Source: an uncultured Alphaproteobacteria bacterium
Lineage (GTDB): Bacteria > Pseudomonadota > Alphaproteobacteria > JAPOUT01 > G958296285
DNA: 64,000 nt
Direction: 5' to 3'
Assembly (NCBI GenBank): GCA_958296285.1
Contig: OY282459.1
Location: 942,367-1,006,366 of the forward strand
Part shown: positions 47,571-57,386 of the stretch, piece after piece
How the letters are laid out: each line of letters starts with the position of its first letter
Numbering within the stretch: position 1 is the stretch's first letter
Program-made: the position numbers and the translations under genes
The notes under the pieces: generated by a model
Databases searched by the model: none
Seen by the model: only the letters and a program-made list of their open reading frames with translations
Told to the model about the DNA's origin: nothing

Positions 47571-48187
47571 TTCTTCGCGTAGAACTCCACGACCAGCTGC
47601 GGCTCCATCCGAACAGGATAAGGCACCTCCTCCAATCTCGGAACGCGCAAAAACTGCGCCATCATCTTCTTATAATCCGCCTTCAGATATTCGGGACTCA
47701 TCCGCTCCTCATTGTCGCGCGCCTGAAGAACGATCGGCATCTCCCGCGATTCCTGCTTCAGCGTCACGACATCGCCGGGCGAAAGCCGCGCGCTCGCAAT
47801 GTTTAAGCGCCGATTGTTCACCCGCACATGCCCATGATTGATCATCTGCCGCGCCGCGAAGACAGTCGGCGCGAAACAGGCGTGATAAAGAACCGCGTCC
47901 AACCGCCGCTCCAACAGACCAATCAAATTCTCGCTCGTGTCGCCGCGCATCCGCTGCGCCTCGCCATAGATGCGGCGGAACTGCTTCTCATTGATGTTCC
48001 CGTAATAGCCCTTCAGCTTCTGCTTGGCGCGCAACTGAATCCCGAAATCCGACAATTTGCTGCGCCGCTTCTGCCCCTGCTCGCCAGGGCCATAAGGACG
48101 CCGATTGACAGGACTTTTAGGGCGACCCCATATGTTCTCGCCCAACCGTCTGTCTATCTTGTGCTTTGTCGTGTGGCGTTTCGTCAT
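47567..48187 (-). CDS. rpsD: 30S ribosomal protein S4
   Basis: S4 starts 30S assembly by binding 16S rRNA. The alphaproteobacterial long form (206 residues) reads [60 protein letters not shown], and the S4 RNA-binding domain [38 protein letters not shown] 48187 is chosen from the family. Its stop overlaps the convergent methyltransferase-HNH gene by 4 bases. Confidence 0.97.
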   Translation of the reverse strand: MTKRHTTKHKIDRRLGENIWGRPKSPVNRRPYGPGEQGQKRRSKLSDFGIQLRAKQKLKGYYGNINEKQFRRIYGEAQRMRGDTSENLIGLLERRLDAVLYHACFAPTVFAARQMINHGHVRVNNRRLNIASARLSPGDVVTLKQESREMPIVLQARDNEERMSPEYLKADYKKMMAQFLRVPRLEEVPYPVRMEPQLVVEFYAKN

Positions 48188-48197
48188 GGCGTTTCTT

Positions 48198-48932
48198 CTA
48201 GCCCCTATTCCGCCGCCGCGCAAGAGCCGCGACAATCCCGCGAAGCGCCCGAATCTCGGCGCTGGAAGGCGAGCATCTCTGAAAGAGCGTCCGCAGATTC
48301 CTCACCATCGCCGCGCGGCGCTCAGGCGGATGGAAATAATTCTCCCTATCCAGCTCTCCCTCCAAATGCTCAAAGAAGCCGAGAATCTCCTCTTTGGAAG
48401 CAAGCGGCGGCGGCAGAGAAGGTCGCGGAGGCGGAGGCGACAAACTCTTCTGACGCCACAGATAGCAAAGCAGAAGCGCCGACTGCGCCAAATTCAAAGA
48501 CGGAAAGACAGAATCCGCCGGAATCATCACAATCGCATCGCAAAGATCCAAATCGGCGTTGGAGAGACCCGTCCGCTCAGGCCCGAAAAGAATCGCGGCG
48601 CGGACGGTGCGCTGCGCCTCAAAGAGAGCGTCTATCGCCTCGTCAGGCGCATGGACGGGCTTCGCCAAAGCGCGAGGGCGCGCGCTTGTCGCCAAGACGA
48701 AGCCGAAAGGCGCGAGCGCCTCTTCCAGCGTCTCATGGGTCTGAAGTTGAGAGAGCAGCGCCGCGCCCCCCGCCGCCGACGCTCTCGCTTTCGCGCGAGA
48801 CCATCCGGGACGCGCCGCCGCCAAGTGAAGTTCGGAGAAGCCAAAATTCCGCATCGCCCGCGCCGTTGTCCCGATATTCTCCCCCAGTTGCGGCTTCATC
48901 AGGATTATCGCCGGCGGTCTCGCCTTCTTCAT
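48198..48932 (-). CDS. trmJ: tRNA (cytidine/uridine-2'-O-)-methyltransferase TrmJ
   Basis: This SPOUT enzyme, which methylates position 32 in tRNA anticodon loops, has [20 protein letters not shown] at the N-terminus, [20 protein letters not shown] and [20 protein letters not shown] forming the trefoil-knot SAM site. A Pro-rich linker and a helical C-terminal part follow. It has 244 residues, begins 82 bases before divergent icd, and precedes rpsD by 10 bases. Confidence 0.92.
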   Translation of the reverse strand: MKKARPPAIILMKPQLGENIGTTARAMRNFGFSELHLAAARPGWSRAKARASAAGGAALLSQLQTHETLEEALAPFGFVLATSARPRALAKPVHAPDEAIDALFEAQRTVRAAILFGPERTGLSNADLDLCDAIVMIPADSVFPSLNLAQSALLLCYLWRQKSLSPPPPRPSLPPPLASKEEILGFFEHLEGELDRENYFHPPERRAAMVRNLRTLFQRCSPSSAEIRALRGIVAALARRRNRG

Positions 48933-48949
48933 TCCATTCGGCTTCCTTC

Positions 48950-48978
48950 TTGGACAGACTGCCTCTCAATGCTATAGA
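48950..48978 (+). promoter_or_regulatory. predicted sigma-70-type promoter of icd
   Basis: TTGGAC (48950-48955), a 17-base spacer and TATAGA (48973-48978) lie 36 bases before the icd start in the trmJ-icd gap. Confidence 0.55.
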
Positions 48979-49014
48979 GAGCGGAGGGGTTTTACCAAGC
49001 GGATTCGGCGAAAT

Positions 49015-50235
49015 ATGGCAAAAATCAGAGCAGAGAATCCAATCGTGGAATTGGACGGAGACGAGATGACGCGAGTCATCTGGATGATGATTAAAGATAA
49101 GCTGATCCTCCCCTATTTGGACATCCCCATCCGCTATTACGATCTGGGCATAGAAAGCCGAGACGCCACCCAAGACCAAATCACGACAGACGCCGCCAAC
49201 GCCATCCGCGAGCATGGCGTGGGAATCAAATGCGCCACCATCACCCCTGACGAAACCCGCGTCAAAGAATTCAAACTGAAGAAAATGTGGCGATCTCCGA
49301 ATGGAACAATCCGCAATATCTTGGGCGGGACAGTCTTCCGCGAGCCTATCATCTGCCGCAACATTCCGCGCCTTGTCCCGAGCTGGACGGATCCGATCGT
49401 CATCGGGCGTCATGCCTTCGGCGATCAATATCGCGCGACAGATTTTATCGTCCCCGGAAAAGGGAAACTGATCATGCGATGGGAAGCCGCCGAAGGCGGC
49501 GAGAGTTTAGAGGAGGAGGTTTTTGATTTTCCAAGCCGCGGAGTCGCGCTCGGCATGTTTAATTTGGACGCGAGCATTCGGGATTTCGCCCGCGCATGTT
49601 TCAATTTCGGCTTGGCGCGAGCTTGGCCAGTCTATCTCTCCACGAAAAATACGATTCTCAAGACCTATGACGGCAGATTTAAAGATTTGTTCGCCGAAAT
49701 CTATGAAGCCGAATTCCGCCAAAAGTTTGAGGCGGCGGGGATTCATTATGAGCATCGCTTGATTGACGATATGGTCGCCGCCGCCCTCAAATGGAGCGGA
49801 CGTTTCGTCTGGGCGTGCAAAAATTATGACGGCGATGTCCAATCCGACACAGTCGCCCAGGGCTTCGGATCGCTCGGGCTTATGACAAGCGTCTTGATGA
49901 CCCCAGACGGGAAAATCGTGGAAGCCGAAGCCGCCCATGGCACGGTCACGCGCCATTTTCGGCTGCATCAGAAAGGCGAGCCGACCTCCACCAACTCCAT
50001 CGCCTCCATCTTCGCTTGGACGAGGGGTCTCGCCCATCGCGCGAGGCTGGACGGAAACGCCCCGCTGGAGAAATTCACCCAAACTCTAGAGAAAGTCTGC
50101 CTGCGGACTGTGGAGCGCGGCGATATGACGAAAGACCTCGCCCTCCTCATCGGCAGCGAGCAGACATGGCTCGCGACAGAAGAGTTTTTGGACAAAATCG
50201 CCGACAATTTAGAGACGGCGCTCTCCAAAAGATGA
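49015..50235 (+). CDS. icd: NADP+-dependent isocitrate dehydrogenase
   Basis: Icd makes 2-oxoglutarate and NADPH in the TCA cycle. It is the 406-residue type shared by alphaproteobacteria and eukaryotes: [55 protein letters not shown] (substrate Ser/Asn/Arg), [20 protein letters not shown], and [17 protein letters not shown] for NADP. The start ATG is set by the family N-terminus. In relatives icd lies near alaS and recA; here they are 18 kb apart. Confidence 0.97.
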   Translation: MAKIRAENPIVELDGDEMTRVIWMMIKDKLILPYLDIPIRYYDLGIESRDATQDQITTDAANAIREHGVGIKCATITPDETRVKEFKLKKMWRSPNGTIRNILGGTVFREPIICRNIPRLVPSWTDPIVIGRHAFGDQYRATDFIVPGKGKLIMRWEAAEGGESLEEEVFDFPSRGVALGMFNLDASIRDFARACFNFGLARAWPVYLSTKNTILKTYDGRFKDLFAEIYEAEFRQKFEAAGIHYEHRLIDDMVAAALKWSGRFVWACKNYDGDVQSDTVAQGFGSLGLMTSVLMTPDGKIVEAEAAHGTVTRHFRLHQKGEPTSTNSIASIFAWTRGLAHRARLDGNAPLEKFTQTLEKVCLRTVERGDMTKDLALLIGSEQTWLATEEFLDKIADNLETALSKR

Positions 50236-50256
50236 AATCCGATGAATCGCTGATTC

Positions 50257-51882
50257 TCAATCCACGATTCTATAAATCGCCGCGTCCATATCCGAACTGA
50301 AATAGACGGCCCCGTCATCCGATGCCGCGACTCCTGTCATCAAATAGGTCGGCGCGGTGCCGGGCGGGCCGTCAAAGCCTATCGGGAGGGCGCGGGCGAG
50401 AATCCGCGGATCCTGTCCGCGCTCCAAAAGGACGATTCGCTTCTTGCCGACCTCCGCCACCGCGATCCGACCGTCGGGAAGAATCGCCATGCCTTCGGGC
50501 TGACTCAAATTGTCCGCGATCACCGCGCGTCTGTTGTTGCGAAGATCAATTTCTAGCACGCGACCCTTCTGCTCCTCGGCAATGTAAAGCCGCCGACCTT
50601 TCGGACTCAGCGCCAACGAGACGGGCCCGCGCAAACTCGTCATAAAAACGCGCTGTTTCGTCCAGCCCTTGCCCCAGCGCGTGATGATCCGATCCTTGCC
50701 ATATTCGGCGATGGCGATCTCGTTGCCCGGCAGCATCACCGCGTCATAGGGCATGTCAAAGCCATGCAGCAGGGCGAGACTTTTGCCTGTCCGTCTGTCC
50801 AAAACCTGCACCGCCCCGGATGTCGGCCCCGCCAAAACAATATGATTTTTGGAAACCGAGACGCCCAGAGGATAATCCATCTCGGTGGCGAAAATGCGCG
50901 CGATTTCGGAAACCTTGCCGGTCTGCGGATTCACTTTGCGAACCGAAAAAGCGTCAGCGACATAAATCTCATCGCCTTCAGCGCCTCGCGCGAAGGCGAT
51001 GTCCCCCGCCACCGCCAAAGCGCCCGACACCACTTGGCGCGCCTTGCCGGTCTTCTTGTCAATCTCCAAAATCGCATTGTCCGCCATGTTGGAAATGAAA
51101 AGCCGTCCGTCTCGGCTGAAGGCGAGATTGTCTATGGCGGGCTTCACGCGGGCGATGATTCTCTTGCGCCCGCTCCGAATATCCACCCGCACGACATGAC
51201 CTTTCTGCGTATCCACGACATAGAGATGATTTCTGTTGGCGGGATCAAAATTCACCGCCGCCGGCGTTCCGAAATCGGTCGCGACTGTGGAGAGCCGCGC
51301 CGTATCCACATTCAGACTCACCACGCTCCCCTTGAACCAGAGCGGCCCATAGAGCCGTCCGTCTGGGCCGAACTCAAAGCCGTTCAAGCCGCCCAGATTC
51401 TTCCTGATGATGCGCGGACGTCTCTTGCCCTGCCTGTCTATTTCGTAGAGCGCGTCTCCGAGAAAGACTTGGGTCGCGAAAAGACGCCCGTCCGGCGCGT
51501 AGGCGATGGAGTTGATGCCGGGAAGATTCCGCGCCAAAAGCGAGATCGCTCCGTCCGGCGTCATTTTGTAGATTTTGCCCTCCAGAAACGCCGTCCAAGC
51601 AATTTCGCCATCCGGCCCAAGCGCGATGTCGTCCGCCATGCCCTTCGGCGGCGGGACGAAAACGCGACTCGCTCCGCTCTCCACATCCACCCGATAGATC
51701 GTCCGCCCGACCACGCTGCCGGCGAGAAGATGACCGTTGGCGTCAAAGGCGATGCCGTGAATGCCGTGAAAGGGCGAGGGCGGCGTCACCGCCTCAATAT
51801 CATCGCCGCATCCCGAAAGAGGCAGCGCCAATGCCAGCAGCAGCCGATGCGGCAGGTTTTTCCATTGCGCGAGCGTCATCAT
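50257..51882 (-). CDS. beta-propeller lipoprotein (NHL/SMP-30-like), function unknown
   Basis: A lipoprotein signal peptide (LLLALALPLSGC, Cys25) is followed by about 500 residues of repeated four-stranded blades. Typical blade sequences are GIAFDANGHLLAGSVVGRTI, SIAYAPDGRLFATQVFLGDA, GFEFGPDGRLYGPLWFKGSV, LAFSRDGRLFISNMADNAIL and MAILPDGRIAVAEVGKKRIV. This suggests two propellers or one large one. The enzyme or binding role is not evident. AAAGGAGGGG precedes the double ATG (51882/51879). It lies downstream of a DsbA-like isomerase gene. Confidence 0.8.
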   Translation of the reverse strand: MMTLAQWKNLPHRLLLALALPLSGCGDDIEAVTPPSPFHGIHGIAFDANGHLLAGSVVGRTIYRVDVESGASRVFVPPPKGMADDIALGPDGEIAWTAFLEGKIYKMTPDGAISLLARNLPGINSIAYAPDGRLFATQVFLGDALYEIDRQGKRRPRIIRKNLGGLNGFEFGPDGRLYGPLWFKGSVVSLNVDTARLSTVATDFGTPAAVNFDPANRNHLYVVDTQKGHVVRVDIRSGRKRIIARVKPAIDNLAFSRDGRLFISNMADNAILEIDKKTGKARQVVSGALAVAGDIAFARGAEGDEIYVADAFSVRKVNPQTGKVSEIARIFATEMDYPLGVSVSKNHIVLAGPTSGAVQVLDRRTGKSLALLHGFDMPYDAVMLPGNEIAIAEYGKDRIITRWGKGWTKQRVFMTSLRGPVSLALSPKGRRLYIAEEQKGRVLEIDLRNNRRAVIADNLSQPEGMAILPDGRIAVAEVGKKRIVLLERGQDPRILARALPIGFDGPPGTAPTYLMTGVAASDDGAVYFSSDMDAAIYRIVD

Positions 51883-51903
51883 TCTCCCCTCCTTTAAGCC
51901 TTT

Positions 51904-52485
51904 TCAAGCCAGCGCTTCGCGGACGAAGTCCAGCCGATCCTGACCAAAAAACATATCCTCGCCGACAAAGAAAGTCGGCGCGCCAAACGCGCCCTTCTTG
52001 ACGGCGTAGTCGGTGTTCTCTTTGAGTTTGTCTTTGACCGTCTGATCTTGGATTCGGCGCATAAAGTCCTCGCCGTCAAAGCCGCCCTCCTTGAGCGCCG
52101 CGCCGATCTCGGCAGGCTCATTGAGGTTGCGCGGCGCGATCCACATGGCGCGATAGATTGTCGTCATATAGGTCTCAAAATCGCCCTCCATTTGGTAGGA
52201 GACCGCGCCGCGCATCAGCGGCAGCGTGTTGATCGGGAAATGCGGATTCATCGTCAGCGGCACGCCGTAGCGCTTCGCCCATCTCCGCAAATCCACGCCC
52301 ATATGCATGCCCTTCGCCGCGACAGACGCCGGCGTCTGATTCCCTGTCGCCTTGAAGACGCCGCCCAACAGCATCGGCCTGTAGAGGATTTCCGCCCCCG
52401 CCTCTTCGGCGATTTTCGGCAGCTGCGTCCATGCCAAATAGGTTGTCGGGCTGCCGAAATCAAAAAGAAATTCCACCTGTTTCAT
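51904..52485 (-). CDS. 2-hydroxychromene-2-carboxylate isomerase/DsbA-family protein
   Basis: The thioredoxin-fold protein starts VEFLFDFGSPTTYLAWTQLP, with Ser in place of the DsbA Cys pair, as in HCCA isomerases that use glutathione. An alpha-helical insert (LRRWAKRYGVPLTMNPHFPI) and the terminal GAFGAPTFFVGEDMFFGQDR complete it at 193 residues. ATG 52485 has AGGAGG upstream. Substrate unknown; glutathione-dependent isomerase or transferase is inferred. Confidence 0.83.
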   Translation of the reverse strand: MKQVEFLFDFGSPTTYLAWTQLPKIAEEAGAEILYRPMLLGGVFKATGNQTPASVAAKGMHMGVDLRRWAKRYGVPLTMNPHFPINTLPLMRGAVSYQMEGDFETYMTTIYRAMWIAPRNLNEPAEIGAALKEGGFDGEDFMRRIQDQTVKDKLKENTDYAVKKGAFGAPTFFVGEDMFFGQDRLDFVREALA

Positions 52486-52495
52486 TGTGTCCTCC

Positions 52496-52918
52496 TCACT
52501 CCAGCGCGGCAGCGATTTTCGCCGCATGGGCGCTCAAGATTTCCGAAGCCGCCTCCTTGCGTCCGTGAAAGGCGAAGGGCGCGGACTTCCCATCGCGCGG
52601 AATCACATGAAAATGGATGTGAAAGACCGTCTGCCCCGCCGCCTCGCCATTCAACTGCCCGACAAAAACGCCGGGCGCGTCAAAGGCGCGCTTCGCGGCG
52701 CGCGCGATCTTTTGGACAGTCTGGATTGTCGCGGCGGCATAGTCCGCGTCCAACGACAGGAGATCCGCGGCAGGGCATTTCGGAATCACCAGCGAATGCC
52801 CCTCCGCGATCGGCATGATGTCCATGAAGGCGAAACTCCTCGCATCCTCATAGATTTTATGCGCCGGAATCTCGCCTCGCAAGATTTTGGCGAAGATATT
52901 GTTGTCGTCATAACTCAT
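52496..52918 (-). CDS. HIT-family nucleotide hydrolase/transferase
   Basis: The 140-residue protein has IFAKILRGEIPAHKIYEDAR, FMDIMPIAEGHSLVIPK, and the histidine triad HIHFHVIPRD. HINT-type enzymes hydrolyse adenosine phosphoramidates and similar. The gene is 10 bases before the DsbA-like isomerase gene and overlaps the upstream acyltransferase stop. Confidence 0.92.
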   Translation of the reverse strand: MSYDDNNIFAKILRGEIPAHKIYEDARSFAFMDIMPIAEGHSLVIPKCPAADLLSLDADYAAATIQTVQKIARAAKRAFDAPGVFVGQLNGEAAGQTVFHIHFHVIPRDGKSAPFAFHGRKEAASEILSAHAAKIAAALE

Positions 52919-54108
52919 AGCCGCTCGCTCCCTGACTTTCTGAAGGGGGTCGCCCTTTTGACCATCGCGATCTCCTCCTCCATCGCGCGGCGCTCATGGC
53001 GGAGATAGTCGGCGACCGCCGCGCGAAGCCCCGAATGCGCCAAGACGTGCGCGCTCCAAACCCGCTCCGATTCATAGCCCCGCTCAATCTTATGCGCCCC
53101 CTGCGCCCCCGCTTCCACGCGAGAGAGACCCTGCGCGATGGCGTAGTCTATCGCCTGATAATAGCACAGTTCAAAATGCAGAAAGCGATGATATTCCGCG
53201 CAGCCCCAATAGCGTCCGTAGAGCGCTTGCGAAGACAGCATATGCAGCGCCCCCGCCACATAGCGTCCGCCGCGAGACGCCATCGCCAACAGAACCCTGT
53301 CGCCCATCCGCTCCCCGAGCAGGCTGAAAAAACTCCGCGTCAGATAGGGACGCCCCCATTTGCGCGAACCCGTGTCCATATAAAAGGCGAAGAAGGCGTC
53401 CCAGACCGCTTCGGTCAGATCGTCTCCGGACAAGAGGGCGATTTTTAGATCGGAATCTTGAACCGCCGCGCGCTCTTTGCGTATCGCCTTGCGCCGCCGC
53501 GCCGTCAGACTGTTGAGGAAGCCGTCAAAATCCCGATAGTCCCGATTCCGCCAATGATATTGCTGCCCGACGCGCATCAGAAATCCGCGCTTTTTCATCA
53601 TCATCGCCTCCTCTTCCAAAGCGAAGGTGATGTGCAGAGACGAGACGCGAAACTTATTGAGCGCTTCCATCGCCGCCGCGAGAAGGAATTCTCGCGCCTC
53701 GCCCTTTCGCGATAAGGTCAGAAGCCGCCGCCCTGCTACAGGCGTGAACGGTATCGCCGATTGGAGTTTCGGATAATAGGGAACGCCGGCGCGCTCCAGC
53801 GCGTCCGCCCATCCGTGATCAAAGACATACTCCCCTTGGCTGTGCGTTTTGAGATAGAGAGGCATGCAGCCGAGAAGATTCTCCGCCTCATCCTCCAACA
53901 AAAGATGGCATGGCGTCCATCCTGTCTGCGTGGTCGCCGAGCCTGATTCCTCCAGCGACAGCAGGAAGGCGTGGCTGGAAAAGGGCTGATCGCCGCTGGG
54001 ATCGGCGCAGGCGTCCCATGACGCGGCGGAGACCTCTTTCAGCGAGCCGATGAGTCTCGCGCATTTTTTCGGCGCTTTCGTCTCTTTGGCGAGGGGCGCG
54101 GGCGTCAT
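52915..54108 (-). CDS. GNAT-like protein of the DUF482/peptidogalycan family
   Basis: The 397-residue protein belongs to a FemAB-like double-GNAT family: SWDACADPSGDQPFSSHAFL, YVFDHGWADALERAGVPYYP, LQSAIPFTPVAGRRLL, QYHWRNRDYRDFDGFLNSLT, and ALYGRYWGCAEYHRFLHFEL followed by GAQGAHKIERGYES. The substrate is not established. It is coupled to the RidA gene upstream and the HIT gene downstream by 4-base overlaps. Confidence 0.87.
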   Translation of the reverse strand: MTPAPLAKETKAPKKCARLIGSLKEVSAASWDACADPSGDQPFSSHAFLLSLEESGSATTQTGWTPCHLLLEDEAENLLGCMPLYLKTHSQGEYVFDHGWADALERAGVPYYPKLQSAIPFTPVAGRRLLTLSRKGEAREFLLAAAMEALNKFRVSSLHITFALEEEAMMMKKRGFLMRVGQQYHWRNRDYRDFDGFLNSLTARRRKAIRKERAAVQDSDLKIALLSGDDLTEAVWDAFFAFYMDTGSRKWGRPYLTRSFFSLLGERMGDRVLLAMASRGGRYVAGALHMLSSQALYGRYWGCAEYHRFLHFELCYYQAIDYAIAQGLSRVEAGAQGAHKIERGYESERVWSAHVLAHSGLRAAVADYLRHERRAMEEEIAMVKRATPFRKSGSERL

Positions 54109-54575
54109 GGCTTTCGGATTTCAAAAATCGCGTCCAGTTCCACGGCGGCATTCGCCGGGAGAGAAACCGCGCCGACAGCGAATCGGGCGTGGCGTCCCGC
54201 CTCGCCCATCGCGGCGACAATCAGATCGGACGCCCCATTGACGATTTCGGGATGCCGCGTGAAATCCGCCGCCGCATGGACGAAGCCCCCCACTTTGACG
54301 CACCGAACAAGGCGGGAGAGATCGCCCTCCAGCGCCGCCTTCGCCTGCGCCAAAAGATGAAGCGCGCAGAGTTTCGCCGCCGCCTTCCCCTCTTCCAGCG
54401 ACAGACTCTTGCCGACAATGCCTTGAAAGGCGATTTTTCCATCCTCCACAGGCACCTGTCCCGAAATGAAGAGAAGAGTCCCGCTCATCGCATAGGGGAC
54501 ATAGTTCGCCGCCGGCGAAGACGGAGCCGGAAGGCGAAGCCCTAATGTTTCAAGGCGTTTTTCAATCTCGTGCAT
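54105..54575 (-). CDS. RidA-like (YjgF/YER057c/UK114) family protein
   Basis: RidA-type proteins hydrolyse reactive enamines/imines. This one is the longer subgroup (156 residues): LETLGLRLPAPSSPAANYVP, GTLLFISGQVPVEDGKI, KLCALHLLAQAKAALEGDLS, and VGAVSLPANAAVELDAIFEI. The Arg that binds carboxylates in classical RidA is not clearly present, so its activity is uncertain. ATG 54575 is chosen from the family start. Confidence 0.88.
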   Translation of the reverse strand: MHEIEKRLETLGLRLPAPSSPAANYVPYAMSGTLLFISGQVPVEDGKIAFQGIVGKSLSLEEGKAAAKLCALHLLAQAKAALEGDLSRLVRCVKVGGFVHAAADFTRHPEIVNGASDLIVAAMGEAGRHARFAVGAVSLPANAAVELDAIFEIRKP

Positions 54576-54655
54576 GGCGAATCCGCGCGGGCTTTTCGGC
54601 ATCATAGCAAAATGCGACAATGACGAAAATGACGAAAAGGAAGGAGGAGGCGCTA

Positions 54656-55360
54656 ATGAAGCCGTCAAGCATTTTCGCCAATGTCAATATCGGGGACGCG
54701 CCGGACAGAGACGCGAAAATCCGCCGCTTGGAAGATTATATTCGGCGGCGCGGCTTTCGCGAGCATCCCGTCTTGACGCGCTGCCGTCAGGAGACCGATG
54801 AGATGGGCGGGATCGCTCTGATGCAGGTCGCGCCGGATCAGGGCGCGCTGCTAGGCTTTTTGGCGAGACTCATCGGGGCGAAGACTATTTTGGAGATCGG
54901 AGTTTTTACCGGCTATAGCAGTCTCGCCATGGCGCTCGGCATGGAAGAGGGCGGCGAAATCACCGCCTGCGACATGTCGGAGGAATTCACCGACAAGGCG
55001 AAAATCTATTGGGAGGCGGCGGGCGTCTCGGACAGGATAGAGCTCCGCCTCGCCCCGGCTTTAGAAACCCTGACCGCGCTGTTGTCGGAAGGGCGCGAAG
55101 GACAATATGACATGGCTTTCATAGACGCCGACAAAAGCAACTATGACGCCTATTACGAGGAAACGCTGCGCCTCCTTCGGCGCGGAGGTCTGATCGCGTT
55201 AGACAATGTTTTGTGGGGCGGGCAGGTCGCGGATCACAGCGATCAAAGCGCCGACACTGCCGCGCTCCGCCGTTTGAACGAGAAGATTCACGGCGATTCC
55301 CGCGTGGAGATGATCCTCCTTCCCATCGCTGACGGCTTGACGCTCTGTCAGAAAAAATAA
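54656..55360 (+). CDS. O-methyltransferase, caffeoyl-CoA/catechol type
   Basis: This SAM-dependent class I methyltransferase of 234 residues has ILEIGVFTGYSSLAMALGM (SAM loop), FIDADKSNYDAYYEETLRLL (metal Asp), and IALDNVLWGGQVADHSD (metal Asp/Asn). An N-terminal helix begins MKPSSIFANVNI. ATG 54656 has AAGGAGGAGG upstream. It is divergent from ridA. The acceptor is unknown. Confidence 0.87.
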   Translation: MKPSSIFANVNIGDAPDRDAKIRRLEDYIRRRGFREHPVLTRCRQETDEMGGIALMQVAPDQGALLGFLARLIGAKTILEIGVFTGYSSLAMALGMEEGGEITACDMSEEFTDKAKIYWEAAGVSDRIELRLAPALETLTALLSEGREGQYDMAFIDADKSNYDAYYEETLRLLRRGGLIALDNVLWGGQVADHSDQSADTAALRRLNEKIHGDSRVEMILLPIADGLTLCQKK

Positions 55361-55469
55361 AAATCTGTGGAAAAAGCCCTTGTCTTATCCCCGCCGCGTG
55401 GAATCATGCAATCCTAGCCTCCGCGAAAGCGGCGGGCGATGATTTTCCATAGGATCGGAGCAGGCGGAT

Positions 55470-56426
55470 ATGAGCGCGCGCGTTCTTGTTGTGGGGGAGG
55501 GCTTGCCGCCCGAAGGCGATCCGCTGCGGGCGGTCTTTTCGGATTCTTCTTTTGAGACCGAGCTTGTCGGCGCCGGTTGCTCGGCGTCTTTGGAGGCGCT
55601 GCTCCACGCGGCGCGGGCGCATCAGCCCGACATCATCCTGTTGGAAGGGGACGCCGCCAAAGAGGACGATTATAATCTCTGCAAGCAAATCAAATCGCTG
55701 GACGGCATATCCGATATTCCGCTCCTCGTCTTTTCCAAAGGGAACGATGTCGCCGAGCGGATAAGGGGTCTCTCGGCCGGCGCGGATGACGTGCTGCCGC
55801 CTCTGGATCGCCGCGAGATGCGCGCCAAATTGCAGGCGCAGCTGACGCGCAAGAGGCATCGCGATCGGATGCGCGCGAAACTCATTCACAGCATGGAGAT
55901 GGCGTATCGCGATCCTCTGACCGGCTTGAGCAATCGCCGCGCCATGGACGACTGCCTGCCCGACATGCTCGCCGAAGGGGCGCTCGCCATTCTCATCGCC
56001 GATTTGGACAGATTCAAGCGCGTCAATGACAGCCACGGACATGATATGGGAGACGAGGTTCTCGTAAAAACAGCGCGCGCGCTCCGCGAAAATCTGCGCC
56101 AGAGCGATCTTCTATGCCGCATAGGCGGGGATGAGTTTCTTGTCGGGCTGACAGGTCTGTCCTCCGAGGCGCTGTGGGGCTTGGCGGAGAGACTCCGCGT
56201 TTCCATCGCCTCGCTGCGATTCCCTTTCGCCGAAAGAATCACGGCGAGTCTTGGGATCGCCACGAGTGGTTTCGCCGCGAGTGGCATCGCCACAAGTGGC
56301 ATCGCCCGCGCCGAGAAGCGCGAGACGCTCGCCCATCTGATCAAGTGCGCGGACGGCGCGCTTTATCGCGCCAAAGATTCGGGAGGCAATCGCGTCCGCT
56401 CCGCCGAGAGGCAGAAAGAGACATAG
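55470..56426 (+). CDS. PleD-like diguanylate cyclase with degenerate receiver
   Basis: Residues 1-125 form a receiver-like domain resembling the second domain of PleD; the phospho-acceptor Asp is Glu (DIILLEGDAAKEDDY), so it is probably not phosphorylated. Residues about 145-310 are a GGDEF domain: DPLTGLSNRRAMDDCL, ILIADLDRFKRVNDSHGHDM, GGDEF with RQSD exactly 5 residues before it (intact inhibitory I-site). It should make c-di-GMP. Near its end three in-frame 15-bp repeats (Ile-Ala-Thr-Ser-Gly) are inserted. No output partner is nearby. Confidence 0.88.
   Translation: MSARVLVVGEGLPPEGDPLRAVFSDSSFETELVGAGCSASLEALLHAARAHQPDIILLEGDAAKEDDYNLCKQIKSLDGISDIPLLVFSKGNDVAERIRGLSAGADDVLPPLDRREMRAKLQAQLTRKRHRDRMRAKLIHSMEMAYRDPLTGLSNRRAMDDCLPDMLAEGALAILIADLDRFKRVNDSHGHDMGDEVLVKTARALRENLRQSDLLCRIGGDEFLVGLTGLSSEALWGLAERLRVSIASLRFPFAERITASLGIATSGFAASGIATSGIARAEKRETLAHLIKCADGALYRAKDSGGNRVRSAERQKET
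56256..56306 (+). repeat. 15-bp tandem repeat in the GGDEF gene
   Basis: ATCGCCACGAGTGGT, TTCGCCGCGAGTGGC, ATCGCCACAAGTGGC and a partial ATCGCC give Ile-Ala-Thr-Ser-Gly-type units after TASLG of the GGDEF domain. CGCCACGAGTGG also occurs in a loop of element R2 (near 8190), so an element origin is possible. Confidence 0.75.
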
Positions 56427-56446
56427 AGAAAGATAAAGAGAGATAA

Positions 56447-57376
56447 TCAGAGGCAAAGTTTTTGAATCGCCGCCGCCCTCTCTTCTAAAGAGAGCGAGGC
56501 GATATGAGTCCAATCCGCCATTTGGTTTCGTATCCATGTCGTCTGCCGCCGCGCGTAGCGCCGCGTCTCCAGAGCCATCCGCAGCCGCGCCTCCTCCAGA
56601 GAGAGCGCGCCGTCAAAATGCGCCCGCAGCGCCGTCATTCCGATCGCCTTCATCACCGGCAGACGCGGCGAGAGATTCCGCGCGACAATGCGCCGCGCCT
56701 CCTCCAACGCGCCTCGCGCCAGCATCTCGGAGACGCGCTTATCGCACGTCTCATAAAGAGATTCCCGCGGCGGCAGCAGCGCCGCCTTCACGAAAGAGTC
56801 TTTGAGAGAGGGCGCGACTGTCTCGCGCTGCCAGAGGCTCAGCGGTTTGCCGGTGGCTTCGGCGACTTCCAAACCGCGCAGGAGTCGTTGGCTGTCGGAT
56901 TTCGGCACTCGCGCCGCGAGGCTCGGATCCACGCGGCGCAGTTCCTGATAGAGCGCCTCGCGCCCTTCTGTTTCCAGTCGGGCGCGCAAGCCCTCGCGGA
57001 TAGGATCGGGAATTTTTGGGAGGGGCGCTAATCCTTGCGTCAGGCATTGGAAATAGAGACCCGTCCCGCCAACGAGGATTGGCGTCTTCCCGCGATCCTG
57101 AATTTCATGGATGAGCGGGATCGTCCGCTCCAGCCACGCCCCCGATGAGAAGGCTTGATCGGAAGGCGCGAAGCCGTAAAGGTGGTGGGGGAGGCGGGCT
57201 TCGTCTTCGGGGGTCGGGCGGGCGGAGAGAATTCGCAAATCCGCATAGACTTGAATCGCGTCCGCATTGACGATCTCGCCGCCGAGTCTTTCGGCGAGAG
57301 AAAGGGCGAGGCGCGACTTCCCGGAGGCCGTCGTCCCGGCGAGAAGAAGAATGGGATTTTTGGACAAAGCGGGCAT
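56447..57376 (-). CDS. miaA: tRNA dimethylallyltransferase
   Basis: MiaA adds the isopentenyl group to A37 of UNN-reading tRNAs. LLAGTTASGKSRLALSLAER is the P-loop, EIVNADAIQVYADLRILSAR and LVGGTGLYFQCLTQGL are conserved. Late residues RLPVMKAIGM and ALETRRYARRQTTWIRNQ bind tRNA. Length is 309 residues. ATG 57376 is chosen from the family and is divergent from serB with 10 bases between start codons. Confidence 0.96.
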   Translation of the reverse strand: MPALSKNPILLLAGTTASGKSRLALSLAERLGGEIVNADAIQVYADLRILSARPTPEDEARLPHHLYGFAPSDQAFSSGAWLERTIPLIHEIQDRGKTPILVGGTGLYFQCLTQGLAPLPKIPDPIREGLRARLETEGREALYQELRRVDPSLAARVPKSDSQRLLRGLEVAEATGKPLSLWQRETVAPSLKDSFVKAALLPPRESLYETCDKRVSEMLARGALEEARRIVARNLSPRLPVMKAIGMTALRAHFDGALSLEEARLRMALETRRYARRQTTWIRNQMADWTHIASLSLEERAAAIQKLCL

Positions 57377-57386
57377 AATCGCCTCT

